From assembly GCA_029562975.1 (NCBI GenBank), contig JAKQTR010000011.1:1-62086 (forward strand): a DNA stretch of 62,086 nt, read 5' to 3'. Positions 1-8,333 of the stretch are shown here, in pieces. Both the position numbers and the translations under genes were made by a program. The DNA is from Acidobacteriota bacterium (GTDB taxonomy: Bacteria > Acidobacteriota > Vicinamibacteria > Vicinamibacterales > JAKQTR01). The stretch's first letter is position 1; the number at the start of each line of letters is the position of its first letter. The notes beneath the pieces were generated by a model. It worked only from the letters and a program-made list of their open reading frames with translations. It was not told the DNA's origin and did no database searches.

Positions 1-136
1 ACACATACTTCGCCCACCCCTTCGACGCCGCCACCTTCGTCATCGCCGCCGTCAGCGTCGTCTTCCCGTGGTCGATGTGCCCAATCGTCCCCACGTTCAC
101 GTGCGGTTTCGACCGATCAAACTTTTCCTTCGCCAT
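1..136 (-). CDS. tuf: Elongation factor Tu, N-terminal fragment
   Basis: EF-Tu delivers aminoacyl-tRNA to the ribosome as a GTP complex. Only the first 45 codons are present; the gene runs off the left edge. The visible protein starts [20 protein letters not shown] and holds the P-loop GHIDHGKT at residues 19-26, which is diagnostic of EF-Tu. The ATG lies about 100 bases downstream of a tRNA-Thr gene on the same strand, as in E. coli thrT-tufB, so it is probably cotranscribed with the four tRNAs. Confidence 0.97.
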   Translation of the reverse strand, partial: MAKEKFDRSKPHVNVGTIGHIDHGKTTLTAAMTKVAASKGWAKYV

Positions 137-235
137 GGCTCTGTCCCGTTGCTTGAAAGTTGCGGTCCCCCGCTGGAGGCGACCCTGCCCCCCTCATCCG
201 CCGCCGGCGGCCGGCCCGCCCGGCCGACGCGCAAG

Positions 236-311
<76 letters not shown>

Positions 312-466
312 CCGCCTTTGCCACCGCACGCGTCGCCCGCAGCGTCGGCGGGGCAAGTCCGCACTGCGCGCTCATCCGCCCGGCGCCCTGCGCCGGCGCC
401 TCGCGGCCTGGCCCGCCCGAACGCCGCTCGACGGCGGGCCCGGGCACAACGCGGCTGCGCGGAGGC

Positions 467-541
467 TGGAGCGGGAGACGGGGATCGAACCCGCGACCAA
501 CAGCTTGGAAGGCTGTGACTCTACCACTGAGTTACTCCCGC
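467..541 (-). tRNA. tRNA-Gly (anticodon TCC)
   Basis: A 75-nt cloverleaf. The acceptor stem GCGGGAG pairs with CTCCCGC, the anticodon stem is ACAGC/GCTGT with loop CTTCCAA (anticodon TCC), and the 3' CCA is encoded. It matches glyT in the conserved thrU-tyrU-glyT-thrT-tufB order. Confidence 0.97.
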
Positions 542-660
542 CTTCGTTCCGGCCCGCTCGCGCCCTCGCGTCGCCCTGCCGGCCCTGCCGCGAGCGAGGC
601 CCTTCGCCCGGGCGCCCGCGCAGACCGCCATTCGACACCGGCTGCCGCAGCCGCGTGGAG

Positions 661-747
661 TGGTGGGGAGGGGAGGATTCGAACCTCCGAAGGCGCTGGG
701 CCGACAGATTTACAGTCTGTTGCATTTGACCGCTCTGCAACCTCCCC
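661..747 (-). tRNA. tRNA-Tyr (anticodon GTA)
   Basis: An 87-nt tRNA with a long variable arm, as expected for a bacterial tyrosine tRNA. The acceptor stem GGGGAGG pairs with CCTCCCC, the anticodon loop CTGTAAA gives GTA, and the 3' ACCA is encoded. Second gene of the tRNA-tuf cluster. Confidence 0.97.
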
Positions 748-783
748 GAACGCGCCGCGATGCCCGGCCTCCGGCTTGACCGG

Positions 784-860
784 TGGAGCTGGCGGAGGGA
801 TTTGAACCCACGACCCGCTGATTACAAATCAGCCGCTCTACCGGGCTGAGCTACGCCAGC
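784..860 (-). tRNA. tRNA-Thr (anticodon TGT)
   Basis: A 77-nt cloverleaf. The acceptor stem GCTGGCG pairs with CGCCAGC, the anticodon stem GCTGA/TCAGC encloses TTTGTAA (anticodon TGT), and the 3' TCCA is encoded. It is the promoter-proximal gene of the tRNA-tuf operon, like E. coli thrU. Confidence 0.97.
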
Positions 861-874
861 CAGACGAATCTGCA

Positions 875-903
875 AGCATAGCACGTTGTATGCCACCTGA
901 CAA
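875..903 (-). promoter_or_regulatory. Sigma-70 type promoter of the tRNA-tuf operon
   Basis: On the minus strand a -35 box TTGTCA (898-903) and a -10 box TATGCT (875-880) are separated by exactly 17 bases. Transcription would start near 868, a few bases before tRNA-Thr(TGT). It is the only strong promoter match between this tRNA and rlmB. Confidence 0.75.
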
Positions 904-989
904 CGCCCGCGCCGCAGCAGCGCCCCGCGCGACGGCGCCGCCCCGACGGCCCCCGGACGAGCCGGGCAGAAGGCACGCAACTCTCTATT

Positions 990-1712
990 CTACTTCGAAA
1001 CGGCCCTTCGCTGCCTGACGGCCTCGAACAGGACGATGGCGGAGGCCACCGACACGTTGAGGCTCGACACCTGCCCGCGCATGGGGATGGACGCGAGGCG
1101 GTCGCAGGATTCCCGGACGAGCCGCCGGAGGCCCGTCCCTTCCGCGCCGACGACGATGGCCGAAGGCAGGGTGAAATCGACGGCGTCGTACGGCTCGGGC
1201 GCGTCCTCGGCGAGACCGATCGTCCAGACGCCGGCGTCCTTGAGCTCGCCGATGGCGCGGGCGATGTTCACGACGCTGGCGATCCTCACGTGGGCGACGG
1301 CCCCGGCCGAGGCCTTGGCCGCCGCGCCGTCGAGGCGCGCCGCATGGCGCCTCTGCCGGACGAGGCCGCTTGCGCCCGCGGCGTCGACGCAGCGCAGGAT
1401 GGCGCCGAGGTTGTGCGGGTCCTCCACGCCGTCGAGCACGAGGAGCAGGGGCGGCCCCGCTGACGGCGCGACCAGGTCCTGTACGCTCCAGTCGTCCGCG
1501 TCGGCGACATCGGCCACGACGCCCTGGTGCACGCCGCCGCGGGCCGCCCGGTCCAGGTCGGGCGCCGGCACGACCCGAACCGGCACGCCCCGCGCAGCGG
1601 CCGCGGCGCAGACGTCCCCGGCGCGCGCGCGCCGCGCGCCGTCGATGCGCACCTCGCGGACCCTCCCGGCCTTCAGCGCCTCGAGCACGGGATTGATGCC
1701 GTAGATCAACAT
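990..1712 (-). CDS. rlmB: 23S rRNA 2'-O-ribose methyltransferase, TrmH/SpoU family
   Basis: A SPOUT-fold methyltransferase of 240 residues that transfers methyl from SAM to a ribose of rRNA. The short N-terminal substrate-binding part starts MLIYGINPVLEAL. The three SpoU motifs follow: DGVEDPHNLGAILR near residue 95, VVGAEGTGL near 185, and SLNVSVASAIVLFE near the end. An in-frame ATG 42 bases upstream would overlap gltX; I chose the ATG at 1712 because the family consensus begins there. RlmB is the likeliest member by length and motif, but the exact target cannot be read from sequence. Confidence 0.88.
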   Translation of the reverse strand: MLIYGINPVLEALKAGRVREVRIDGARRARAGDVCAAAAARGVPVRVVPAPDLDRAARGGVHQGVVADVADADDWSVQDLVAPSAGPPLLLVLDGVEDPHNLGAILRCVDAAGASGLVRQRRHAARLDGAAAKASAGAVAHVRIASVVNIARAIGELKDAGVWTIGLAEDAPEPYDAVDFTLPSAIVVGAEGTGLRRLVRESCDRLASIPMRGQVSSLNVSVASAIVLFEAVRQRRAVSK

Positions 1713-1731
1713 CTGACGCCAGGCATCCTGC

Positions 1732-3231
1732 CTACTTCTGCAACTCCCCCGCAAAGCGCGCCGCGCGCTCGCGGCAGCCGAGCACCGGCGCCACGCCGCT
1801 TCCCGGCGGCAGCTCCGCGCCGCGCTCGATGGCCGGCACGGCCAGGTCGAGCTCAGGCCCGCCGGCTTCGCCCGTGAGCGCCACGCGTATCGGGTGGAAC
1901 AGCGCCCGGCCCTTGCACCCGGTCGCCTGCCTGATCCGGGCGGCTGCCGCGCGGAAGCGCTCGCGATCGACGAGGCGCGGCGCGCCAGCCAGGTCGGCGG
2001 CGAGCGCGGCGATGACCGCCGATGCGCCCGGTTCCGCCAGCACGCGGCCGACCTCCTCCAGCGCGCGCGCCCGTCCGGGATCGAACTCGAAGAGAAACCG
2101 GATGCGGGCCGGGATCTGCTCGATGCGATCGACCGACGCGGCCGCCAGCGGCATGACGGCCGCGGCGAAGTCGCGGGCCGTCGCGGTCTCCGCGAGCACG
2201 AAGCCGGCCTCGACCAGGTGCGGCATGGCCAGGGCCGCCAGCCGGGCGGGCGCCGCGTCGCGAAGGTAGTGGCGGTTCACCCAGGCGAGCTTCTCGACGT
2301 CGAACACCGCCGAGCTGCGGCCGACGTGCTCGAGGGAGAACCGCCGCGCGAGCTCTTCCGCCGGCAGGATCTCCTCGCTCTCGCCGGGCGACCAGCCGAG
2401 CAGCGCGAGGTAGTTCAGCAGCGCCTCGGGCAGGATGCCCCGGTTCCGGAACTCGGCCACGGAGGTGGCGCCGTGGCGCTTCGAGAGCGGCGTGTGATCG
2501 GGGCCGAGCACGAGGGCGAGGTGGGCGAACACCGGCGCCTCGAAGTGCAGCGCCTCGTACAGCAGGACCTGCCGCGGCGTGTTCGAGACGTGGTCCTCGC
2601 CGCGCACGACGTGGGTGACTTCCATCAGCGCGTCGTCCACGACCACGGCGAAGTTGTACGCCGGGCGGCCGTCGGATCGCAGCAGCACCGGGTCGCCGAT
2701 CACGCCGGCATCGAAGCGCACCGTGCCGCGGACGACGTCCTCGAACGCCACGTCGCGTCGCGCGGGCACGCGGAACCTGACCGCCGCCGCCTCGCCCGCG
2801 GCCACGCGCCGGGCGGCCTCGGCTGGCGGAAGAGCGCGGCACGCGCCCGAGTACTGCGGCGGCCGGCCCGCCTCGAGGGCCGCCTGCCGCTCGCGCTCGA
2901 GGGCGTCCGGCGAACAGAAGCAGTAGTACGCCTGGCCCGCGTCCAGGAGTTCCCCGGCGTACGACCGGTACAGGTCGAGGCGCTCGGACTGCCGGTACGG
3001 GCCGTAGGCGCCCCCGACGTCCGGCCCCTCGTCCCACTGCAGGCCGAGCCAGCGCAGGTCATCGAGGATGCCGCGCTCGGACTCCGGCGTCGAGCGCTCG
3101 GCGTCCGTGTCCTCGATGCGCAGGATGAACGTCCCGCCGCCGCCCCTGGCGAGGAGCCAGTTGAACAGCGCCGTGCGCGCGTTCCCCACGTGCAGCAGGC
3201 CCGTCGGACTCGGCGCGAACCGCACCCGCAT
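1732..3231 (-). CDS. gltX: Glutamyl-tRNA synthetase
   Basis: Charges tRNA-Glu (and possibly tRNA-Gln) with glutamate in the cytoplasm. It is 499 residues, normal for the family. It begins MRVRFAPSPTGLLHVGNART with the class I HIGH-type signature HVGN at 14-17; the KMSKS counterpart is LSKRHGA near residue 250. The C-terminal half is the helical anticodon-binding region. It lies between ispDF and rlmB on one strand with 16- and 19-base gaps, so cotranscription is likely. Non-discriminating activity cannot be judged here; no gatCAB or glnS is in the window. Confidence 0.96.
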   Translation of the reverse strand: MRVRFAPSPTGLLHVGNARTALFNWLLARGGGGTFILRIEDTDAERSTPESERGILDDLRWLGLQWDEGPDVGGAYGPYRQSERLDLYRSYAGELLDAGQAYYCFCSPDALERERQAALEAGRPPQYSGACRALPPAEAARRVAAGEAAAVRFRVPARRDVAFEDVVRGTVRFDAGVIGDPVLLRSDGRPAYNFAVVVDDALMEVTHVVRGEDHVSNTPRQVLLYEALHFEAPVFAHLALVLGPDHTPLSKRHGATSVAEFRNRGILPEALLNYLALLGWSPGESEEILPAEELARRFSLEHVGRSSAVFDVEKLAWVNRHYLRDAAPARLAALAMPHLVEAGFVLAETATARDFAAAVMPLAAASVDRIEQIPARIRFLFEFDPGRARALEEVGRVLAEPGASAVIAALAADLAGAPRLVDRERFRAAAARIRQATGCKGRALFHPIRVALTGEAGGPELDLAVPAIERGAELPPGSGVAPVLGCRERAARFAGELQK

Positions 3232-3247
3232 GAGGGACCCCCGCCTC

Positions 3248-4408
3248 CTACCCCCGCGGCGACACGAGCGCCACCGCGTGGGCGGCCATCGCCTCGCCGC
3301 GCCCGACGGCGTCGAGCCCTTCGTTGGTCTTGCCCTTGACGCTCACGCGCGCCACGGCGATGCCGAGCGCCCCGGCGAGGCCCGCGCGGATGGCGTCGGC
3401 GTAGGGCGCGATCTTCGGGCGCTCCGCGACGATGACGACGTCCACGTTCACGACCTCGAACCCGGCGTCCCGGGCGACGCCGGCGGCGTGCGCCAGCATC
3501 GCGAGGCTCGACGCGCCCTTCCACCGCGGGTCGGCGTCCGGGAAGTGGCGGCCGATGTCGCCGCCCGCGATCGCGCCGAGCACCGCGTCGGTGACGGCGT
3601 GCGCGGCGACGTCGGCGTCGGAGTGGCCCGCCAGGCCGCGGTCGAACGGGATCGTGACGCCGCCCAGGACGAGCGGGCGCCCCTCCACGAGGCGGTGCAG
3701 GTCGTACCCGGCGCCCACGCGCGCGCCGGGCCCCCCGGCCACGGCGTCCGCTGTCGTCAGGTCGGTCATGGTCGTGATCTTCATGTTGGAGGCCTCGCCC
3801 GGCACGAGCCGGACCGGGAAGCCGGCGGCCTCCGCGAGCGCGGCCTCGTCGGTGGCCTCGATGCCGCGGCCGGCCTCGATGGCCGCGGCCAGCACCTCGG
3901 TCCGGAACGCCTGCGGCGTCTGCGCCAGGTGGATGCGCGCGCGCGGGAGCGTCCGTTCCACGACCGCGCCTCCCGCAGCGTCTTCGCGCGCCAGCTTGAC
4001 CGTGTCGCTCGCCGCGACGGCCGCCAGGGCCGCGCCCGATTCCTCTGCGGCCTCGATCACGCGCGTGACGAGCGAGAGGCTGGCGAACGGCCTGGCCGCG
4101 TCGTGGATCACGACGAGGTCCGCCCGGCCGGCGACCGCCTCGAACCCGCGCCGCACCGAGTCCTGCCGCCGCGCGCCGCCGGCGATCACGCGGAGCGGCT
4201 TCGCGCCCGCGTGCAGGCCCGCCGGCGGGTCAGCCGCCAGCTCGGCCGGCAGCACGACCACGATCTCGTCCACCAGGCCGTGGCCCGCGAAGATCTCGAC
4301 CGACCGCGCCAGGATCGACACGCCGCCGACAGGCAGCAGCTGCTTCGGCACGCCGGCGCCCAGCCGTTCGCCGCGCCCGCCCGCCGCGATGATCGCCGCT
4401 ACGCGCAT
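3248..4408 (-). CDS. ispDF: Bifunctional IspD/IspF enzyme of the MEP isoprenoid pathway
   Basis: A natural fusion catalysing two non-consecutive MEP steps: CTP transfer to 2-C-methyl-D-erythritol 4-phosphate, and cyclisation to MEcPP. Residues 1 to about 230 are IspD, with the nucleotide loop AAGGRGERLGAGVPKQLL at 8-25. From about 231 IspF begins with VGAGYDLHRLVEG, whose DxH binds metal, and carries GHSDADVAAHAVTDAVLGA. Total 386 residues matches known fusions. The start ATG lies just beyond the stop of the upstream B3/B4 gene. Another MEP gene, ispE, is at 14.6-15.5 kb. Confidence 0.96.
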   Translation of the reverse strand: MRVAAIIAAGGRGERLGAGVPKQLLPVGGVSILARSVEIFAGHGLVDEIVVVLPAELAADPPAGLHAGAKPLRVIAGGARRQDSVRRGFEAVAGRADLVVIHDAARPFASLSLVTRVIEAAEESGAALAAVAASDTVKLAREDAAGGAVVERTLPRARIHLAQTPQAFRTEVLAAAIEAGRGIEATDEAALAEAAGFPVRLVPGEASNMKITTMTDLTTADAVAGGPGARVGAGYDLHRLVEGRPLVLGGVTIPFDRGLAGHSDADVAAHAVTDAVLGAIAGGDIGRHFPDADPRWKGASSLAMLAHAAGVARDAGFEVVNVDVVIVAERPKIAPYADAIRAGLAGALGIAVARVSVKGKTNEGLDAVGRGEAMAAHAVALVSPRG

Positions 4409-4409
4409 C

Positions 4410-5063
4410 TCAGGAGATCCACCGCCTCGTTTCCGCGCCCCCAGCGTACTCGGCGAGGCGGGCGCTTGTCATGTCGAGCACCCGGGCCATCCGCTCGCGC
4501 GGCACCGCGGCGGGCGCGAACACGGCGACCAGCACGTCCCTCGTCGCCGCCCGCGTCATCGTCCGGGCGGAGTCCGAGGTCGGGTTGCCGAAGGGGCCGA
4601 GCGCGTCGAAGAGCGCCAGGCGCCCGTCGAGGCGCACGGCGTCTTTGCGGATTCCCGCATAGGCGTCGCCCGGCCCGCCCCGCCGCAGCACGAGGGGCGG
4701 CCGGATCGCGGCCGCGTCGTAGAGCCCGTAGGGCAGCTGCGTCTGCAGTGAGCACCAATTGGCGATGTCCGCCAGCGCGTTGATGCGCGGGAACGGCCCA
4801 CCGCGCCTGACGCGCCGGAGGAGGGCCTCGGACGAGGGCCGCGTCTTCGTCGGGTCCACGCCGATGGCCCGGTAGAGGGCGCGCGCGGCGCTCGTGTCCG
4901 CCACGTCGCCCCCGCGCGCGGCGCCGACGGCCTCGGCGAGCGGCGCATCGAGCGCGCGGTCCGCCCCCGGGGCGGGCGCCACGGCGCACCACAGCACGCC
5001 GAGCCGGACGATCCGCTCAAGGCCGGGCTCGATTGCCACGCCGGCGGTCTCGTCGCCCGTCAT
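4410..5063 (-). CDS. B3/B4 domain protein (PheT-like editing domain family)
   Basis: A 217-residue stand-alone B3/B4-like protein. In phenylalanyl-tRNA synthetase this domain edits mischarged tRNA; free-standing copies are found in many bacteria and their substrate is mostly unproven. The family pattern is clear: RAIGVDPTKTRPSSEALLRR near residue 88, then a PRINALADIANWCSLQTQLP segment that typifies the family. The ATG at 5063 sits 4 bases inside the end of plsC, an ATGA-type overlap that suggests translational coupling. The exact function is not inferable. Confidence 0.78.
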   Translation of the reverse strand: MTGDETAGVAIEPGLERIVRLGVLWCAVAPAPGADRALDAPLAEAVGAARGGDVADTSAARALYRAIGVDPTKTRPSSEALLRRVRRGGPFPRINALADIANWCSLQTQLPYGLYDAAAIRPPLVLRRGGPGDAYAGIRKDAVRLDGRLALFDALGPFGNPTSDSARTMTRAATRDVLVAVFAPAAVPRERMARVLDMTSARLAEYAGGAETRRWIS

Positions 5064-5815
5064 GCCGTGCCTGCGCGCTCCAGGGCCTCGACGCCCCCGG
5101 CGACAATGGCCCGGACCTCCGCGGCGAACGCGCGCACGTCCTCGATGCCGGGCTCCGCCGCCCGCCCCCGCGTCTCGATCGGCGGATGGACGACGAGGGA
5201 CACGACGCCCGGCCGGACGGTGAACTCGCCCTTCCGCATGACATGCCGGGTGCCGGCAATCGAGAGCGGCACGACGGGCAGCCCGGCCTGGAGCGCCAGG
5301 GTGAAGCTGCCGGACTTGAAGCGGCGCACCGTGCCGTCGGCGCTGCGCGTCCCCTCGGGGAAGATGATGAGCGAGAGCCCCTCGCCGACGAGGCCGCGCC
5401 ACCGCCGCAGGATCCCCTCCCGGTCCGGATGGGCGCGGTCCACCAGGATGTGCCCCGCACGGCGCAGGTGCCAGCCGACGAACGGGATTGGGCCGAGGGA
5501 CTGCTTGGCGATGATGCGGATCTGGTAAGGGATCGATCCGAACAGGACCGGAATGTCGTACAGGCTCTGGTGGTTCGCGACGAAGACGTAGGTGGCGCCC
5601 GGGACGAGGGCGTCGAGGCCGCGCACGCGGACCCTGACGGCGGCGGCGGCGAGCACGCCCCGCCCCCACCACTGGGCCAGCCGGTGGGCCGCGTGGCCGC
5701 TCCGATCGAAGAGGGTGGTGGCGAGCGCGGCCACACCCGCTGCGACGGTCAGGACGACGACCGCCGGGAGCGTCACGAGGAGCGTGCGCCACCAGGCCGG
5801 CGAGGGGAGCGTCAC
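5060..5815 (-). CDS. plsC: 1-acyl-sn-glycerol-3-phosphate acyltransferase
   Basis: Acylates lysophosphatidate to phosphatidate at the inner membrane. It is 251 residues with an N-terminal membrane helix (about 10-35). The acyltransferase HX4D box is NHQSLYD near residue 84, and the glycerol-phosphate motif is FPEGTRSADG near 157. The start overlaps the stop of the PIN-TRAM gene by four bases (ATGA). Lyso-lipid acyltransferases with other substrates share these motifs, so the precise acceptor is inferred. Confidence 0.88.
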   Translation of the reverse strand: MTLPSPAWWRTLLVTLPAVVVLTVAAGVAALATTLFDRSGHAAHRLAQWWGRGVLAAAAVRVRVRGLDALVPGATYVFVANHQSLYDIPVLFGSIPYQIRIIAKQSLGPIPFVGWHLRRAGHILVDRAHPDREGILRRWRGLVGEGLSLIIFPEGTRSADGTVRRFKSGSFTLALQAGLPVVPLSIAGTRHVMRKGEFTVRPGVVSLVVHPPIETRGRAAEPGIEDVRAFAAEVRAIVAGGVEALERAGTA

Positions 5816-6885
5816 GGGTCCTGCGCCGCCGCCGGCGGCGGCGGTCCTGCGCGCGTCCGGCCCCTGGCGTCCTCGCGCTCGGGCGGCGCCTGCGGGCCCG
5901 TGCCCGCGCCGATGTGCCGGCCGAAGATCATCTTGCCGGCGGTGGTCTGGAGCACGCTCGTCACGGTGATGTCGATGGTCCGGTTGAGCAGCCGGCGGGC
6001 ATTGTCCACGACGACCATCGTCCCGTCGTCGAGGTAGGCGACCCCCTGGTTGTACTCCTTGCCCTCCTTCAGGATGAGGACCGTCATCACCTCGCCGGGA
6101 AGGACCACGGGCTTCACGGCGTTGGCGAGATCATTGATGTTCAGCACCCCGACCCCGCGCAGGCGGGCCACCTTGTTCAGGTTCAGGTCGTTGGTCGCGA
6201 TGCGGGCGTTCAGCGAGCGCGCCAGCTCGATCAGCTTGAGATCCACCTCTCGGATGTCGGGGAAGTCCGTGTCGGAGACCACGACGTCCACGCCGGCCAT
6301 CTTCCGCATCCGGTGGAGGATGTCGAGGCCGCGGCGCCCCCGGTTCCTTCGCATGGTGTCGGTGGAATCCGCGATCTGCTGGAGCTCGCGGAGCACGAAC
6401 TGCGGCACGACGAGCGTGCCGTCGAGGAAGCCGACCTCGCAGACATCCGCGACGCGCCCGTCGATGACGACGCTCGTGTCGAGGACCGTCTGGCGGCGCG
6501 CGGCGGCGGAGCCGCGGAAGAGGGCCGTCAGCCGGGCCGGCTGCAGCCACTCGCCGCGGCGCGCGCCGATGATGAGGCCGAGGTAGGGGAAGAGCAGCAG
6601 GATCACGCGCTGGACGAAGGCCCCGTGCCCCCGATCGGACCACATGAGCGCGCCGGTGACCAGCTTCGCGATGAACAGCCCGAGGGCCGCGCCGATGGCG
6701 GCCCCCAGGATGCGCGGCACGCTGACGTCGCGCATGCGCCATTCCAGCGCGATCGCGGCCAGGGCGATGGCCGCGCCGAGCGAGGCGTTCGCGGCGAGGC
6801 CCGCGCCCTCGAGGGGCAGCAGCACGGCGGCCGTGTAGGTCACGGCCCCGAGGAAGATCGCGCGGGCGAGGAGGAACCAGGCCAT
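5812..6885 (-). CDS. Membrane-anchored PIN and TRAM domain protein (YacL-like)
   Basis: A 357-residue protein with about four membrane helices in residues 1-110, a PIN nuclease domain beginning VLDTSVVIDGRVAD near 137, and a TRAM RNA-binding domain near 285-345 (GEVMTVLILKEGKEYNQGVA). This layout matches the YacL/PilT-like PIN-TRAM family, often encoded near radA and ispDF as it is here. The acidic residues expected of a PIN active site are present. The C-terminal 30 residues are a charged Pro-rich tail. The substrate is unknown. Confidence 0.86.
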   Translation of the reverse strand: MAWFLLARAIFLGAVTYTAAVLLPLEGAGLAANASLGAAIALAAIALEWRMRDVSVPRILGAAIGAALGLFIAKLVTGALMWSDRGHGAFVQRVILLLFPYLGLIIGARRGEWLQPARLTALFRGSAAARRQTVLDTSVVIDGRVADVCEVGFLDGTLVVPQFVLRELQQIADSTDTMRRNRGRRGLDILHRMRKMAGVDVVVSDTDFPDIREVDLKLIELARSLNARIATNDLNLNKVARLRGVGVLNINDLANAVKPVVLPGEVMTVLILKEGKEYNQGVAYLDDGTMVVVDNARRLLNRTIDITVTSVLQTTAGKMIFGRHIGAGTGPQAPPEREDARGRTRAGPPPPAAAQDP

Positions 6886-6929
6886 GCCGCCTCCTGACAC
6901 TCCTGCACTATACCGGGGTCGGGAGGGGT

Positions 6930-8300
6930 TCACGCAAGCAGATGCTCGAGCGCCTCCCCGACGGTCCTGACGCCGGCCAGGGCGCAACCGGCGTCGGCGA
7001 ACCCCGGGTCCTTCCGGTCGATGCTGGCGGCGGGCATGACGCACCGCGAGAAGCCCATCTGGGCCGCCTCGCGCACGCGGCGCGCGGCCTGCGCCGTCGC
7101 CCGGACTTCGCCCGCCAGCCCGACCTCGCCGAACACCGCCGTGCCGGCGGCAATCGGCCGGTTCCGGAAGCTCGACGCCACGGCCGCGACGACCGCCAGG
7201 TCGAGCGCGGGCTCGTCCACGCTCAGGCCTCCCGCGACGTTCACGTACACGTCGTCGCCCCCGAGCGCGAGCCCGGCCCGCTTCTCGAGCACCGCCAGCA
7301 GCAGCGAGAGGCGGTTCTGGTCCAGGCCCACGGCGGTCCTCTTCGCGTAGCCGTACGAGCTGCTGCTGACGAGCGCCTGGATCTCCACGAGCAGCGGCCG
7401 CGTCCCTTCGATGCAGCAGAGCACGGCGGAGCCGGGGGCGTTCGCCGGCCGCTCGGCCAGGAACATCGCCGACGGGTTGGGCACGGGGACGAGGCCCGCC
7501 GCCGTCATCTCGAACACGCCGAGTTCGCTCACGGCGCCGAACCGGTTCTTGGCCGCGCGGACGATGCGGTGCGCGTGCTGGCGCTCGCCTTCGAAGTACA
7601 GCACCGTGTCCACGATGTGCTCGAGGGCCTTGGGCCCGGCGAGGCTGCCTTCCTTGGTGACGTGGCCCACGAGGAACGTCGGCACGTTCTGCGCCTTGGC
7701 GGCGAACAAGAGCTGCGTGGCGGCCTCGCGGACCTGCCCGATGCTGCCGGGGGCCGACTGCATCCTGAGCGAGAACACCGTCTGGATCGAGTCCACGATC
7801 ACGAGCGCCGGCGAAAGCCTCGTCATCTCCTCGAGGACGCGCTCGAGGCAGGTCTCGGCCAGCAGGTAGAGCGGCGCGTCGCCGACGCCGAGGCGCTCGC
7901 CCCGCGATTTCACCTGGTGCTCGGACTCCTCGCCCGAGCTGTAGAGCACGGGCCCTGCGGTGCGCGCAAGATGGGCCGCGGTCTGCAGCAGCAGCGTGGA
8001 CTTGCCGATGCCCGGCTCGCCGCCGAGGAGCACGAGCGAGCCCGGCACGATGCCGCCGCCCAGCACGCGGTCGAGCTCGCCGATGCCCGTCGCAATGCGC
8101 GCCGCGCTGGAGGCCTCGATGTCGGCGTAGAGCCTCGCGCCGCCGCCGGCGGGGGCCGGGTAGCGGCCCGCCGGCGCGGGCGCCGGCGCGCGCTCTTCGA
8201 CCAGCGAGTTCCACGCGCCGCAGTCGGGGCACCGGCCGAGCCACTTGGGCGACTGCGCCCCGCACTCCTGGCAGGCGAAGACGGTCTTTGCGCTCTTCAC
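6930..8300 (-). CDS. radA: DNA repair protein RadA (Sms)
   Basis: A RecA-related ATPase that helps branch migration in recombinational repair. The 456-residue protein has a C4 zinc finger (C10, C13, C24, C27), a Walker A GGEPGIGKST near 93-102, the RadA-specific KNRFG motif near 250, and a Lon-protease-like C-terminal domain. Translation starts at GTG (8300-8298). It lies 44 bases upstream of the PIN-TRAM gene and downstream of alr, all on one strand. Confidence 0.96.
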   Translation of the reverse strand: MKSAKTVFACQECGAQSPKWLGRCPDCGAWNSLVEERAPAPAPAGRYPAPAGGGARLYADIEASSAARIATGIGELDRVLGGGIVPGSLVLLGGEPGIGKSTLLLQTAAHLARTAGPVLYSSGEESEHQVKSRGERLGVGDAPLYLLAETCLERVLEEMTRLSPALVIVDSIQTVFSLRMQSAPGSIGQVREAATQLLFAAKAQNVPTFLVGHVTKEGSLAGPKALEHIVDTVLYFEGERQHAHRIVRAAKNRFGAVSELGVFEMTAAGLVPVPNPSAMFLAERPANAPGSAVLCCIEGTRPLLVEIQALVSSSSYGYAKRTAVGLDQNRLSLLLAVLEKRAGLALGGDDVYVNVAGGLSVDEPALDLAVVAAVASSFRNRPIAAGTAVFGEVGLAGEVRATAQAARRVREAAQMGFSRCVMPAASIDRKDPGFADAGCALAGVRTVGEALEHLLA

Positions 8301-8333
8301 GGCGTCGATTATAGGCGCGGTGGCGCCGGGCCC

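Noticed and set aside
1894-3339. Open plus-strand frame of about 480 codons opposite gltX
   Set aside because: Antisense shadow of a strongly supported tRNA synthetase; no recognisable protein signal.
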